From the NCBI RefSeq assembly GCF_001953355.1, contig NZ_MPIY01000006.1:51444-115443 (forward strand): DNA of 64,000 bases. The letters run 5' to 3'. Each line of letters begins with the position of its first letter. Within the stretch, counting starts at the first letter, position 1. The stretch comes from Polynucleobacter sphagniphilus (lineage in GTDB: Bacteria; Pseudomonadota; Gammaproteobacteria; Burkholderiales; Burkholderiaceae). Positions 54,988 to 63,964 of this stretch are shown one piece after another. Both the position numbers and the translations under genes were made by a program. Below the pieces are notes generated by a model. That model had not been told where the DNA came from. It ran no database searches and was given only the letters and a program-made list of their open reading frames with translations.

Positions 54988-56475
54988 ATGAGTCAAGTCA
55001 TTCCAGTCATTTTGTGCGGCGGTTCGGGTACGCGACTCTGGCCTTTATCGCGTTCGGGGTTTCCAAAACAGTTTTTGGTTCTGTCTGGCGACGACTCTCA
55101 AAGTAGCCTTTTTCAACAGGCCGTTGAGCGGATAAATGCCATTGGAGGGCCTGATATTAATTTGGGCCCCACTTTAATCGTTACGAATGAAGAGCATCGT
55201 TTTTTAGCTTTAGACCAGTTACGTGAATTAAAAGATATTTCTGCCACATTGCTCTTAGAGCCTATTGGCAGAAATACGGCGCCAGCCCTCACTTTGGCAG
55301 CATTTGAAGCGAAAGGTAGTCAAAATGCCGGCAAAGATGATCCGATTTTGGTGATTACTCCTGCAGATCAAACCGTTCAGAATACGGCTGCATTTATCAA
55401 AGCCCTGCAAGATTGCGTAGCAGTGGTTCAGGCTGATGAAAAGAAGCAAACCATTGCCATTCTTGGGATTACTCCAACATCGCCTGAAACTGGTTATGGT
55501 TACATTAAATGTGGCGCGATTCAGGGTGCAAATCAAGAATATGTTGTCGAGCAGTTTGTCGAAAAGCCAGATAGTGCAACTGCCCAAGCTTATCTGAAGG
55601 ATAGTAACTACCTGTGGAATGGCGGCATGTTCGTATTACGTGCCAGTACTTGGCTAGCCGCCTTGAAAGAATTCCGCCCCGATATTTTTAGCGCCACAGA
55701 AACAGCGTGGGTTGCTAAGACAATAGACCAGTCAGGACAGGCGACCTTCATTCGACCCGACAAAGATATTTTCAAGACGGTTCCCGGTGAATCCATCGAT
55801 TACGCCGTGATAGAAAAATGCCCAGGAAGTAAGTACGTAGTTAAAGTGGTCGAACTCGATGCCGGCTGGAATGACCTGGGTGCTTGGGATGCTGTCTGGC
55901 AAGTGGGTCAGCAAGATCCAGATGGCAACGTCACTAGTGGCGATACCTTAGTAACCAACTCCAAAAACTCTTTAGTCCACGCCAGCACCCGCCTAGTGAG
56001 CGCCGTTGGTGTTGAAAACCTCATAATTGTCGAGACGGCTGATGCAGTGCTTGTAGCTGATCGTAAAAACAGTCAAGACGTCAAAAACATCGTCAATCAA
56101 TTAGAGTCCCAAAAGCGTGAAGAGAAGAATCTGCATCGCAAGGTATCGCGTCCTTGGGGTTGGTATGACAGTGTAGATGAGGGAGAGCGTTTTAAGGTCA
56201 AGCGCATTCAGGTCAAACCAGGAGCCAGTCTTTCATTGCAAATGCACCACCACAGAGCCGAGCATTGGATTGTGGTCAAAGGTACTGCACAAATTACCAA
56301 TGGCGATCAAGTCATCCTACTCACTGAAAACCAGAGTACGTATATTCCGCAAGGACAAACACATCGCTTAGCTAACCCCGGCAACACTCCACTAGAGATT
56401 ATTGAAGTTCAGTCGGGGAGTTATCTTGGTGAAGACGATATTGTGCGATTCGAAGATACCTACGGTCGCAGTTAG
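54988..56475 (+). CDS. manC: Mannose-1-phosphate guanylyltransferase / mannose-6-phosphate isomerase (bifunctional type II)
   Basis: ManC makes GDP-mannose, precursor of many surface glycans. The N-terminal nucleotidyltransferase has CGGSGTRLWPLSRSGFPKQF near residue 10, GYGYIKCG and FVEKPD. The C-terminal cupin domain has RPWGWYDSVDEGERFKVKRI, QMHHHRAEHWIVV with the metal-binding His, and TYIPQGQTHRLANPG. It has 495 residues, normal for the fused form. It is the first gene of the second glycan island and supplies GDP-mannose for a fucose-, perosamine- or mannose-containing product; no gmd is present in the window. Confidence 0.96.
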   Translation: MSQVIPVILCGGSGTRLWPLSRSGFPKQFLVLSGDDSQSSLFQQAVERINAIGGPDINLGPTLIVTNEEHRFLALDQLRELKDISATLLLEPIGRNTAPALTLAAFEAKGSQNAGKDDPILVITPADQTVQNTAAFIKALQDCVAVVQADEKKQTIAILGITPTSPETGYGYIKCGAIQGANQEYVVEQFVEKPDSATAQAYLKDSNYLWNGGMFVLRASTWLAALKEFRPDIFSATETAWVAKTIDQSGQATFIRPDKDIFKTVPGESIDYAVIEKCPGSKYVVKVVELDAGWNDLGAWDAVWQVGQQDPDGNVTSGDTLVTNSKNSLVHASTRLVSAVGVENLIIVETADAVLVADRKNSQDVKNIVNQLESQKREEKNLHRKVSRPWGWYDSVDEGERFKVKRIQVKPGASLSLQMHHHRAEHWIVVKGTAQITNGDQVILLTENQSTYIPQGQTHRLANPGNTPLEIIEVQSGSYLGEDDIVRFEDTYGRS

Positions 56476-56493
56476 CAGGCTACATTTAAATTT

Positions 56494-57315
56494 ATGCTTA
56501 TGAAAAATATCCTGAATTTTTTAAGGCCCAGAAAAAAATTGCATATTTTTTATAAGCACATCCACTCTGGAGTTGGAAAAAATAGACCCGATTGGTTTTC
56601 TCATGAAATTTGTTTCATCAATTTATTGCGTTCTCTCGATCAAAAAAATCTTGAGCTCGATGTTGATTTAACTGTTTTATTTGATGGCACACCTGAGTCT
56701 TACGAGGAAAATTTTATAAGCAGGTATTACCGAGATGGCGCGTGTAATTTCGGCGGGAATAATTTTAAATTCAATTTGGAGATATTTAAGGGCGGATCAC
56801 AAAGATTGGCCGGCCTACATCTCCTCAATAAAGTTAGAACTATGAATTACTCTCTAAACGATTATGTTTATATCTTGGAAAATGATTATCTTCATGACTA
56901 TAGCTGGGTTCGGCATTTGAATCAATTACTGTCCAGTGATATTCCGGTTGACTATATTTCTTTATATGATCATCCGGATAAATATCCCTATACAAAAGGT
57001 TTTCATGAGTCCCATGTAAATCTGCAATCTAAAATTTACGTAGCTGGAGATAGGCATTGGCGCAGCATCCCAAGTACATGCTATTCATTTATAGTGTCTA
57101 TTGAAAAGTTTAATGAAGACTTAGAAATATTGAGCTCTGACCGAATGGATCATCAAGTCTTTGATGAATTGGCGAAAAAAGAACGTCTTTTATTGAGCCC
57201 CATTCCCTCTCTTGCAACTCACTGTATGGTGAATTTGTTATCGCCTGGTATAGACTGGGATCAATTTTTACTTCCTCCCATGGCATCTAGACTAAGAGAG
57301 GGGAGACATGAATAA
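56494..57315 (+). CDS. Hypothetical protein in glycan island (possible GT-A-like)
   Basis: This 273-residue soluble protein matches no family I can name. It starts with a short polar segment, then KLHIFYKHIHSGVGKNRP, LELDVDLTVLFDGTPESYEENF, an aromatic acidic motif YVYILENDYLHDYSWVRHL near residue 127, and VDYISLYDHPD. The ENDY segment could be a DxD-like metal site, and DHQVFDELAKKERLLLSPIPSLATHC in the last part resembles some glycosyltransferases. Function is inferred only from neighbours. It overlaps the oxidoreductase start by 8 bases. Confidence 0.6.
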   Translation: MLMKNILNFLRPRKKLHIFYKHIHSGVGKNRPDWFSHEICFINLLRSLDQKNLELDVDLTVLFDGTPESYEENFISRYYRDGACNFGGNNFKFNLEIFKGGSQRLAGLHLLNKVRTMNYSLNDYVYILENDYLHDYSWVRHLNQLLSSDIPVDYISLYDHPDKYPYTKGFHESHVNLQSKIYVAGDRHWRSIPSTCYSFIVSIEKFNEDLEILSSDRMDHQVFDELAKKERLLLSPIPSLATHCMVNLLSPGIDWDQFLLPPMASRLREGRHE

Positions 57316-58357
57316 ATTGAGATTGGCAGTCGTTGGTCCTGGATTAATAGGTAAAAAGCACATTGAACTTATCCTTCAAAATCCAGAGTGCGAACTTATT
57401 TGTATCGTTGCCCCTAAAACTGATGAAAATGTTGAAATTGGTAGACTGCTAAATGTCCCACTTTTTGATGCTCTAAATTCAATGTTCGAATCACTTACTT
57501 TGGATGGGGTTATCATTTCTTCACCAAATATATTTCATGTGGAGCAGGCTCGTGAATGTATTGTTAGAAATGTTCCAGTTTTGATAGAAAAGCCAATTGC
57601 CGATTCTTATATCGAAGGATTGGCTTTGATGGAACTAATTGAGAAAAATAAATGTCCGGTTCTTGTGGGGCACCATCGCGCATATAGCCCAATTATTCGA
57701 GTTGCTCAAAAAATTATCCAGGAGGGTCGACTGGGTCAGATTGTGGTTGTTATGGGAAGCGCCTTATTCTTTAAGCCAGATCAATATTTTCTGGATGGAC
57801 CCTGGAGAACGCAGCCTGGCGGGGGGCCAATATTAATCAACTTAATCCATGAAATAGGAAACTTGAGAGCCCTTTGTGGAGAGATCTCATCCGTTCAGGC
57901 AATGACGTCAAATAATAGACGTAAATTTCTTGTGGAAGATACCGTGGTCATTAATTTTCGCTTTGAAAGTGGGGCCCTTGGCACTTTTGCGTTATCGGAT
58001 ACGGCATCCTCTGCAAAAAGTTGGGAGCTAACCGCGGGTGAAAATTTAAGTTACCCAAATTATCGTGATGAAGATTGTTATGTGGTTAGCGGTACTAATG
58101 GTTCTTTGGCAATCCCTTCTATGCGTCTTAAATACTTTGAAAAAGAGGGGGAAAGATCCTGGTGGAAGCCCCTCCTGGAAGCGCAGATAAATTACGAACG
58201 CCAAGATCCATTGGCGGGCCAGTTAAATCATTTCATCCATGTCATTAAGGGGCTTGAGAAGCCTCAAGTAACCGCTTTTGATGGTTTGCAGAACTTGAAA
58301 GTAATTGAAGCAATATTCCAATCTGCTGAGCAGGCAAGAGAAATCTCAATCCACTAA
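57308..58357 (+). CDS. Gfo/Idh/MocA family oxidoreductase
   Basis: The 349-residue protein has an N-terminal Rossmann fold with LRLAVVGPGLIGKKHIELIL and the typical VPVLIEKPIADSYIEGLAL, where EKP is the catalytic lysine-containing motif. The second domain has NLIHEIGNLRALCGEISSVQAM with the His of the substrate site. Such enzymes oxidise or reduce hexoses or nucleotide sugars. With the DegT aminotransferase downstream it could make a 3-keto sugar for transamination, as WlbA does with UDP-GlcNAcA. The exact substrate is not known. Confidence 0.88.
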   Translation: MNKLRLAVVGPGLIGKKHIELILQNPECELICIVAPKTDENVEIGRLLNVPLFDALNSMFESLTLDGVIISSPNIFHVEQARECIVRNVPVLIEKPIADSYIEGLALMELIEKNKCPVLVGHHRAYSPIIRVAQKIIQEGRLGQIVVVMGSALFFKPDQYFLDGPWRTQPGGGPILINLIHEIGNLRALCGEISSVQAMTSNNRRKFLVEDTVVINFRFESGALGTFALSDTASSAKSWELTAGENLSYPNYRDEDCYVVSGTNGSLAIPSMRLKYFEKEGERSWWKPLLEAQINYERQDPLAGQLNHFIHVIKGLEKPQVTAFDGLQNLKVIEAIFQSAEQAREISIH

Positions 58358-58381
58358 AAAGTCAGATTGATTGCAGAAAAA

Positions 58382-59548
58382 ATGATCAAGAAAACAATTA
58401 AAAAATCTGTACTCTTATGTGATGCCAGCTTTAGTGCAATCCCACTTTTGGAGGCATTAAAGGAAAAAGGTCTTCGTGTAGCGGTATGTGGATCTAGGGA
58501 TGCAGATCCTTGTCATGCTCTGGCGGATGAATCTTATATTTTTGATTATTCCAATAAAAGTAAATTACTTAAAAAATTTAAAGAAAATAATTTTGATTAT
58601 TTAGTGCCTGGTTGCACAGACATTTCCTATATTTCCTGTGCTTGGGTTGCAAAGAAACTAGGATTGCCGGGCTATGATGATGTGCGGGCAGTCAAGGTGA
58701 TTAATCAAAAAAACGAGTATCGCAAGTTGGGGAAAGAAAAAGGTTATCCCATTCCAAATCATGAGACTGAAATTGCAAATTTCAAACAAATGAAATTTCC
58801 GGCACTATTGAAGCCAATGGCCTCATTTAGTGGCAGAGGGATTCTAAGATTTGATAAATTTGTAGAGTTAAAGCGATTTATTGATTGCGGGAAGTTCTCG
58901 GCACTAGGGGGCGAATTTTTGCTCGAGGAATTTGTAGAGGGGCGGCTATATAGCCATTCCGCTTTTTTGAAGGCGGGAAAAATAACAACAGATTTTTTTG
59001 TGAATGAATACTGCACTATTCATCCATATCAAGTTAATAGCTCATATGTCTCTACTAAGCTTAGTGTTAGCGTTAAAAAGCAAATGCGTATCTGGCTTGA
59101 AATCTTTGCAAAAGATCTAAATCTGGCGGATGGTTTGCTTCATACCCAATTTATTTCGGATGGTAAACGGGTATATTTGGTTGAAAGTTGCCGTAGGTGT
59201 CCAGGTGATTTATATAGCCTGCTCATTCAGAAATCAACCGGTATTAACTACGCATCTCTCTATGTGAGTGCTTTTATTAACCTTTCACCAGATGTGGAAA
59301 CTAAAGTAAGTCATAAAAATTTTTCTCGCCATACTTTAAGTTGTAATTCAGATGTAATTTTTGCTGCGGCTGAAATCGATATCAAAGATGCAAAAGTAAG
59401 TTATGTGCCGATAAAAAAAGTAGGTGAATTATTGCGTGCGGCACCCATGGACAGGGCGGGAATTTTTTTCATTGAGCATTTAGCAAGACGCACAATGGAA
59501 ACAGTGACAGAAAATTTGTACAAATTATCAAGGGTTCAGACCCTTTGA
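58382..59548 (+). CDS. ATP-grasp domain protein
   Basis: The protein (388 residues from ATG 58382) has an N-terminal Rossmann-like part (VLLCDASFSAIPLLEALKEKG) and an ATP-grasp core: FPALLKPMASFSGRGILRFDKF, GGEFLLEEFVEGRLYSHSAFL and LVESCRRCPGDLYSLLIQKSTG. ATP-grasp enzymes make amide or ester bonds through acyl phosphates. In a glycan cluster it may attach an amino acid or another carboxylate to an amino sugar, or join a carboxylated sugar to an amine. TTG 58367 is a less likely start. The gap to the methyltransferase is 90 bases. Confidence 0.82.
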   Translation: MIKKTIKKSVLLCDASFSAIPLLEALKEKGLRVAVCGSRDADPCHALADESYIFDYSNKSKLLKKFKENNFDYLVPGCTDISYISCAWVAKKLGLPGYDDVRAVKVINQKNEYRKLGKEKGYPIPNHETEIANFKQMKFPALLKPMASFSGRGILRFDKFVELKRFIDCGKFSALGGEFLLEEFVEGRLYSHSAFLKAGKITTDFFVNEYCTIHPYQVNSSYVSTKLSVSVKKQMRIWLEIFAKDLNLADGLLHTQFISDGKRVYLVESCRRCPGDLYSLLIQKSTGINYASLYVSAFINLSPDVETKVSHKNFSRHTLSCNSDVIFAAAEIDIKDAKVSYVPIKKVGELLRAAPMDRAGIFFIEHLARRTMETVTENLYKLSRVQTL

Positions 59549-59638
59549 GGTTAAGCTTGCATTAGAGTGATAGCTTAATTTTTATGAAATAAAGATTATT
59601 AAATAGTCTATGTAACGCCCTTAAGAATGGATTTTTGA

Positions 59639-60508
59639 ATGTTTGATAAATTTATAAAGCCTCAAAGCAATATATCGCCGGAACTGGCGAACTTTTTGAA
59701 GCAAGAGGAGAAATTTTTCTTTGGCGCTCTAAAGCGATCAAAAAATACCCCGATGGAGCAAAGAGAGGCCTGGAGAAAGGAGACCGTATATGAAAGAAGG
59801 TTAAGGGTTTCCAGGGAGGTATTCGAAATGATGGGTGGTGTAGTGGCTTATGGACCACTGAAGGATTTGAGGTTATCTGATGATGCTTGGTGGGGTGCTC
59901 CCGATAAAGCATCGATGCTTCTTGGTTTGTATGAGCGGGAATTGCTCGACGTTTTAGTTTCTGAGCCCCTTACTAAAAAGCCTAATTTCATTGATATAGG
60001 TGCAGCTGACGGATATTATGGAATTGGCCTGGTGAAAAGCGGTTTCTATAAACATTCTTACTGTTTTGAAATTAGTGAGAAAGGTCAAAAAACTATCAAA
60101 AAAAATGCTGATCTCAATGCTGTCTCTGAAAGGGTGCATGTTTTTGGCGCGGCCGACGAAACGTTGGCAAAAAAATTATCTCAAGATGTTATCGATAATT
60201 CTGTAGTGCTAGTAGATATAGAGGGCGGTGAATTTGAGGTTCTCAATGAAGAATTTCTGAGGACTTTTCAACATGCCTATATTTTGATTGAAATTCATAA
60301 CTGGGTTGATGAATTCGAGGAAAAGTACTTTAAGTTACTATTAATGGCTAGTAGATATTTTTTAATTGATGCCGTTCAGCCTGCTGTCCGTGATTTAACT
60401 CAATTTACTCAGTTAAACGATTTCACTGACGACAATCGGTATCTGATCTGTTCTGAAGGGCGTCCAAATGTAATGCGATTCTTAAAGTTGATTCCTAAGG
60501 TTCAATAA
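59639..60508 (+). CDS. FkbM-like SAM-dependent methyltransferase
   Basis: The 289-residue protein has a SAM-binding core with NFIDIGAADGYYGIGLVKSG near residue 116 and SVVLVDIEGGEFEVLNEEF near residue 188, the IEGGE sequence typical of FkbM-type methyltransferases, which often methylate hydroxyl groups on sugars. The N-terminal 100 residues (KFIKPQSNISPELANFLKQEEKFFFG) are helical and of no known domain. It starts 90 bases after the ATP-grasp gene and 5 bases before the aminotransferase. Confidence 0.75.
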   Translation: MFDKFIKPQSNISPELANFLKQEEKFFFGALKRSKNTPMEQREAWRKETVYERRLRVSREVFEMMGGVVAYGPLKDLRLSDDAWWGAPDKASMLLGLYERELLDVLVSEPLTKKPNFIDIGAADGYYGIGLVKSGFYKHSYCFEISEKGQKTIKKNADLNAVSERVHVFGAADETLAKKLSQDVIDNSVVLVDIEGGEFEVLNEEFLRTFQHAYILIEIHNWVDEFEEKYFKLLLMASRYFLIDAVQPAVRDLTQFTQLNDFTDDNRYLICSEGRPNVMRFLKLIPKVQ

Positions 60509-60513
60509 TCAAG

Positions 60514-61626
60514 ATGCAAAACATATACGTTACCAAGCCATATTTACCCCCCTTGGATGAGTTTTATCCTTACCTGGAAAAAATTTGGGCAAGTGGGGTT
60601 CTGACAAATGGGGCCGCTTTTCACCAAGAACTTGAGGCAAAGCTCTGTGAATATCTTGGTGTAAGGCACTTATCTTTATTTTCAAATGGCACAATCGCTC
60701 TAATTACCGCTCTGCAGGCCTTGGGAATTAAGGGGGAGGTAATCACAACGCCATATTCTTTTGTTGCAACAGCACACTCATTGTTGTGGAACGGCATTAC
60801 CCCAGTATTTGTTGATGTGGATCCACTCACGCTTAATCTCGATCCCGCCAAGATTGAAGCCGCTATTACTCCCAACACTACGGCAATTATGCCCGTGCAT
60901 TGTTATGGCTATCCTTGTGATGTTGTTGCAATTGAGGGGTTAGCAAAAAAGTATGGACTTAGGGTGATCTATGATGCAGCCCATGCATTTGGTGTGCGCT
61001 TTGAGTCTGGTGAAAGCATCTTAAATTACGGCGATCTATCTGTGCTGAGTTTTCATGCTACTAAAGTCTTTAATACCTTTGAGGGCGGTGCAATCATTTC
61101 TCCGGATCTTCAGACCAAGACTCGAATTGACCAGCTGAAGAATTTTGGATTTACAGATGAAATCACGGTGATTGAGGCTGGAATTAATGGCAAGATGAGC
61201 GAGGTAAATGCTGCTTTTGGATTATTGCAGCTTAAATACGTAAATGAAGCTATAGAACTCAGAAAAAATATTGATCATACTTATCGACAAAGTTTAAGCG
61301 CAGTAAGCGGTATTGAGTGCATTCATGCCCCCTATCATGTTGTGGGTAATTATTCTTATTTCCCAGTTTTAGTGACGCCTCAATTTCCCTTATCACGAGA
61401 TGCCCTTTATGAAAAATTGAAAACCTATGGTGTTTTTACTCGTAGGTATTTTTATCCATTAATCAGTAGTTTTCCGATGTATAAAAATTTCCCATCAGCT
61501 AATCCGGAAAACCTGACGGTATCAACTGATGTCGCCAATAAAATTTTATGCCTACCGATTTATCCTGACTTAACACCAGAGCAACAAGGAGTTGTCATTG
61601 ACGCCATCAAATCCTGCGTATCATAA
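60514..61626 (+). CDS. DegT/DnrJ/EryC1/StrS family aminotransferase
   Basis: A PLP-dependent sugar aminotransferase of 370 residues. The start NIYVTKPYLPPLDEFYPYLEKIWASGVLTNG, the cofactor region VIYDAAHAFGVRFES with Asp, and the PLP lysine in SFHATKVFNTFEGGAII near residue 185 are all present. These enzymes add an amino group to 3- or 4-keto nucleotide sugars. The keto substrate is probably made by the Gfo/Idh protein nearby or by rfbB. The stop overlaps the start region of the next membrane gene. Confidence 0.92.
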   Translation: MQNIYVTKPYLPPLDEFYPYLEKIWASGVLTNGAAFHQELEAKLCEYLGVRHLSLFSNGTIALITALQALGIKGEVITTPYSFVATAHSLLWNGITPVFVDVDPLTLNLDPAKIEAAITPNTTAIMPVHCYGYPCDVVAIEGLAKKYGLRVIYDAAHAFGVRFESGESILNYGDLSVLSFHATKVFNTFEGGAIISPDLQTKTRIDQLKNFGFTDEITVIEAGINGKMSEVNAAFGLLQLKYVNEAIELRKNIDHTYRQSLSAVSGIECIHAPYHVVGNYSYFPVLVTPQFPLSRDALYEKLKTYGVFTRRYFYPLISSFPMYKNFPSANPENLTVSTDVANKILCLPIYPDLTPEQQGVVIDAIKSCVS

Positions 61627-63256
61627 AGGGAATGGTTGTGCTTTGGGTCAAAACGAAATTCTTCGTCGGTCATACATTGCACTCATCTTAATAGCAATCA
61701 TTTCTTTATCGGTTGCTCAGGGTGCTTACACTCTAGATCCTCATCATTGGGGATTAATGCTTTCAAATGCAAAAGATTTTTGGGGTGGAAAGCTCCCCTA
61801 TAAAGATATCTTTATTCAGTATGGTTTTCTAACTACATTGGTTCAAGCAGTTGGATTTGGGATTGGAAAAAATTTACTATCCTTAATTGTGCTTACTTCA
61901 ATTTTTTATGCAGTCGGTATATGGGGCGTTTATCTAATTTCCGTTAAAGTCTTGGCAAGTAAGGTGGCACCCTTATATGTAATTACGGGTTTATTTTTGT
62001 TTCATCCACTGGCAATTTACCCGTGGTCTAACTACATTGCGTTTCCATTTTTAGTGTTAGGCCTTTATGCGCTTATAGTTCCAAACTCTAGCCCCTTAAA
62101 ATTTCTTCTCGGTGGAATAAGTTTTGGTCTTGCCGTTTTATCCAGAGAGGGCCTGGCTCCTGCTATAGTGCTCTTGATTCTATTGTCTTTTATTTATGAT
62201 CTCAATGTTACGGGCAGGGAAGCAAGACAAGATTCTTTGGTTCTATATGGCTCCATGCTGGCCGGCTTGGTTTTGCCATTAGGAATATTTTTTGCTTATT
62301 TATATCAACACCATTTAATTTCCTACTGGGTATTGTTGTCTATTGATTTGCCGAAGATCTATGCACAAGAGAGTTTCCAATACATTGGCAATGGCTTTAT
62401 CTTAAGTGCCGTATTTCAGGCCGTCATTCATGGTTGGCGTCACGGCGAGATACGTTGGATTTTCATCAGCATTATTTGGGGGCTTAATTTAGCAGTCTTT
62501 ATTGTTTCGCTGTTTCAGATTCGTGTTAAGAACACTAATGCCATTCTGGCTAAATTGTCATTAGCCACCCTTTTGTTGATTTCTGGTTCATTACATTTGG
62601 CTGAAATATTTCGGATAGCAACTGCTAGCAGCGTTGGTATTGTCACACTTTATGCCTTGCTAGAAAAATACAAGAGGGTAGCTTTTTATTTCTTCGTCAT
62701 TAGTAGTTTATGGATGACCTTAACCCTTGGGCAAAATCGTTGGACCGGAACGAATTATTTTTTACCAAGCAGTATGGTGATTAATCAGGCAGTATTAGTG
62801 CAAGATCCTAATATTTTTCAAGGTAGTCGCTGGAATTTTGAGGTGATTGAGTATTATCAATTCGTACAATTTACCCTTGCAAAATTGCATACAGATCCTT
62901 CATGTAAATTGCTATATCAGAAAAATGAAACAAGAGATTCCTTTTTTGCAGTGTTGACCCCATTTTCACAACTACAAATCTCCCCCTATGAAAATGGACA
63001 AACAGTCAATCAGTTGCGTCCAGATTTGGATTTTGAAAGCGAGATTCAAAGGGCGGCCTCAATAGTGATCTTGACGATGGTTCCGCGGATCCAGTTTGGG
63101 AATTTCAAGGCGCCAGCAGGTTTTGCCATTTACGCCCATCATGCTGTACCAGAGGAATGGCAAATGCCGGAGAATCAAGAGCTGCTTATTTTGACCCCCC
63201 AATCCTGTTCGGGCATCCAAAACGTTAAACGGGTAATCCCCCCACAGGTTAACTGA
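61592..63256 (+). CDS. Multi-pass membrane protein, GT-C glycosyltransferase-like
   Basis: The product has about ten membrane segments, including YIALILIAIISLSVAQGAY, FLLGGISFGLAVLS and AFIVGAL-like stretches, with a large first periplasmic loop starting DPHHWGLMLSNAKDFWGGKLPYKDIFIQYG. This DP-H loop plus PY-DIF is a feature of GT-C enzymes that use polyprenyl-phosphate sugars. The start codon is uncertain: TTG 61592 overlaps the aminotransferase; TTG 61643 is also possible. The stop codon TGA at 63254-63256 coincides with what may be the left end of the IS3 element, so the true C-terminus may be truncated. Confidence 0.68.
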   Translation: MSLTPSNPAYHKGNGCALGQNEILRRSYIALILIAIISLSVAQGAYTLDPHHWGLMLSNAKDFWGGKLPYKDIFIQYGFLTTLVQAVGFGIGKNLLSLIVLTSIFYAVGIWGVYLISVKVLASKVAPLYVITGLFLFHPLAIYPWSNYIAFPFLVLGLYALIVPNSSPLKFLLGGISFGLAVLSREGLAPAIVLLILLSFIYDLNVTGREARQDSLVLYGSMLAGLVLPLGIFFAYLYQHHLISYWVLLSIDLPKIYAQESFQYIGNGFILSAVFQAVIHGWRHGEIRWIFISIIWGLNLAVFIVSLFQIRVKNTNAILAKLSLATLLLISGSLHLAEIFRIATASSVGIVTLYALLEKYKRVAFYFFVISSLWMTLTLGQNRWTGTNYFLPSSMVINQAVLVQDPNIFQGSRWNFEVIEYYQFVQFTLAKLHTDPSCKLLYQKNETRDSFFAVLTPFSQLQISPYENGQTVNQLRPDLDFESEIQRAASIVILTMVPRIQFGNFKAPAGFAIYAHHAVPEEWQMPENQELLILTPQSCSGIQNVKRVIPPQVN

Positions 63257-63296
63257 GCTCAGAGGTAGAATTTTCTCGAATATAGAGGAGTTCTAC

Positions 63297-63563
63297 ATGA
63301 AGCGTTCTAAATTTACTGATAGCCAGATCATGGATGCCCTAAAACGGGTGGATGCTGGCCTAGCAGTTCCAGAAATCTGTCGTGAACTGGGTATCAGCAC
63401 TGCTACTTTCTACAAGTGGCGCTCTAAATATGGCGGCATGGACACTTCCATGATGGCCCGCATGAAGGAGCTTGAGGCTGAAAATGCCAGGCTTAAGAAG
63501 ATGTACATCGAAGAAAAGCTCAAGGCGGAGATCTTAAACGAGGCCATCACAAAAAAGTGGTGA
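63297..63563 (+). CDS. IS3-family transposase OrfA
   Basis: OrfA (88 residues) starts MKRSKFTDSQIMDALKRVDAG with a helix-turn-helix LAVPEICRELGISTATFYKWRSKYGG that binds the IS ends, then a leucine-zipper-like MARMKELEAENARLKKMYI for dimerisation. The ATG is preceded by GAGGAG. Its 3' end contains A AAA AAG (63551-63557), the usual slippery sequence that lets ribosomes shift -1 into orfB to make the OrfAB transposase. Confidence 0.92.
   Translation: MKRSKFTDSQIMDALKRVDAGLAVPEICRELGISTATFYKWRSKYGGMDTSMMARMKELEAENARLKKMYIEEKLKAEILNEAITKKW
63551..63557 (+). other. Programmed -1 frameshift site of IS3 element
   Basis: The heptamer AAAAAAG, aligned as A AAA AAG in the orfA frame, is the typical IS3 slippery sequence. 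After a -1 slip the next codon is GTG 63557, which is the start of orfB (VVRPSHRRE). This supports a functional fusion in the ancestral element. Confidence 0.85.
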
Positions 63564-63964
63564 GGCCGTCTCACAGACGTGAGATGGCCCAAAAGGCAGT
63601 CAGAGAGAAGGCAATCCCCATTCGATTGGCCTGCGCTATCTTTAGCGTGAGCGAGACCTGCTATCGCTATGAAGCGAAGAACAATGTGCAGAACGAGCTC
63701 ATTGCCAACTGGCTGATCCGCTTAACGGACAACAACCGCAGTTGGGGGTTTGGCCTTTGTTATTTGTATCTACGCAATGTCAAGAACTACACATGGAACC
63801 ACAAACGCATCTACCGGATTTACCGCGAGCTTGAGCTCAACCTGCGCATCAAACCCCGTAAGCGTTTGGTGCGAGATAAGCCAGATGCATTGGTCGTGCC
63901 GCTGAGTATTAACCAAGTCTGGTCAATCGTCCCGCGGGATTCCCTTCGGTCACTTTATGCATGA
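63557..63964 (+). pseudogene. IS3-family transposase OrfB, disrupted
   Basis: OrfB encodes the DDE integrase domain. Only its N-terminal part is seen: PSHRREMAQKAVREKAIPIRLACAIF, a helical linker, NRSWGFGLCYLYLR and the SINQVWS segment just before the first catalytic Asp. Normally SMDFMHDQL follows; here after INQVWS the sequence reads IVPRDSLRSLYA and stops at 63964. The bases from 63928 to 63953 replace the four expected bases, a net gain of 22, breaking the frame. FMHDQLQDGRSIRLF resumes in another frame from 63954. The rest is outside the window. Confidence 0.88.
63928..63953 (+). repeat. 26-base foreign segment with palindrome inside orfB
   Basis: Where IS3 transposases usually have an ATGGAC-like codon pair (Met-Asp) at the first catalytic Asp, this copy has 26 bases containing the perfect 10-base palindrome TCCCGCGGGA (63930-63939). 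The flanks NQVWS and FMHDQLQDGR join perfectly if it is removed and replaced by four bases. It may be a small insertion, a recombination scar or an assembly artefact. Confidence 0.7.
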
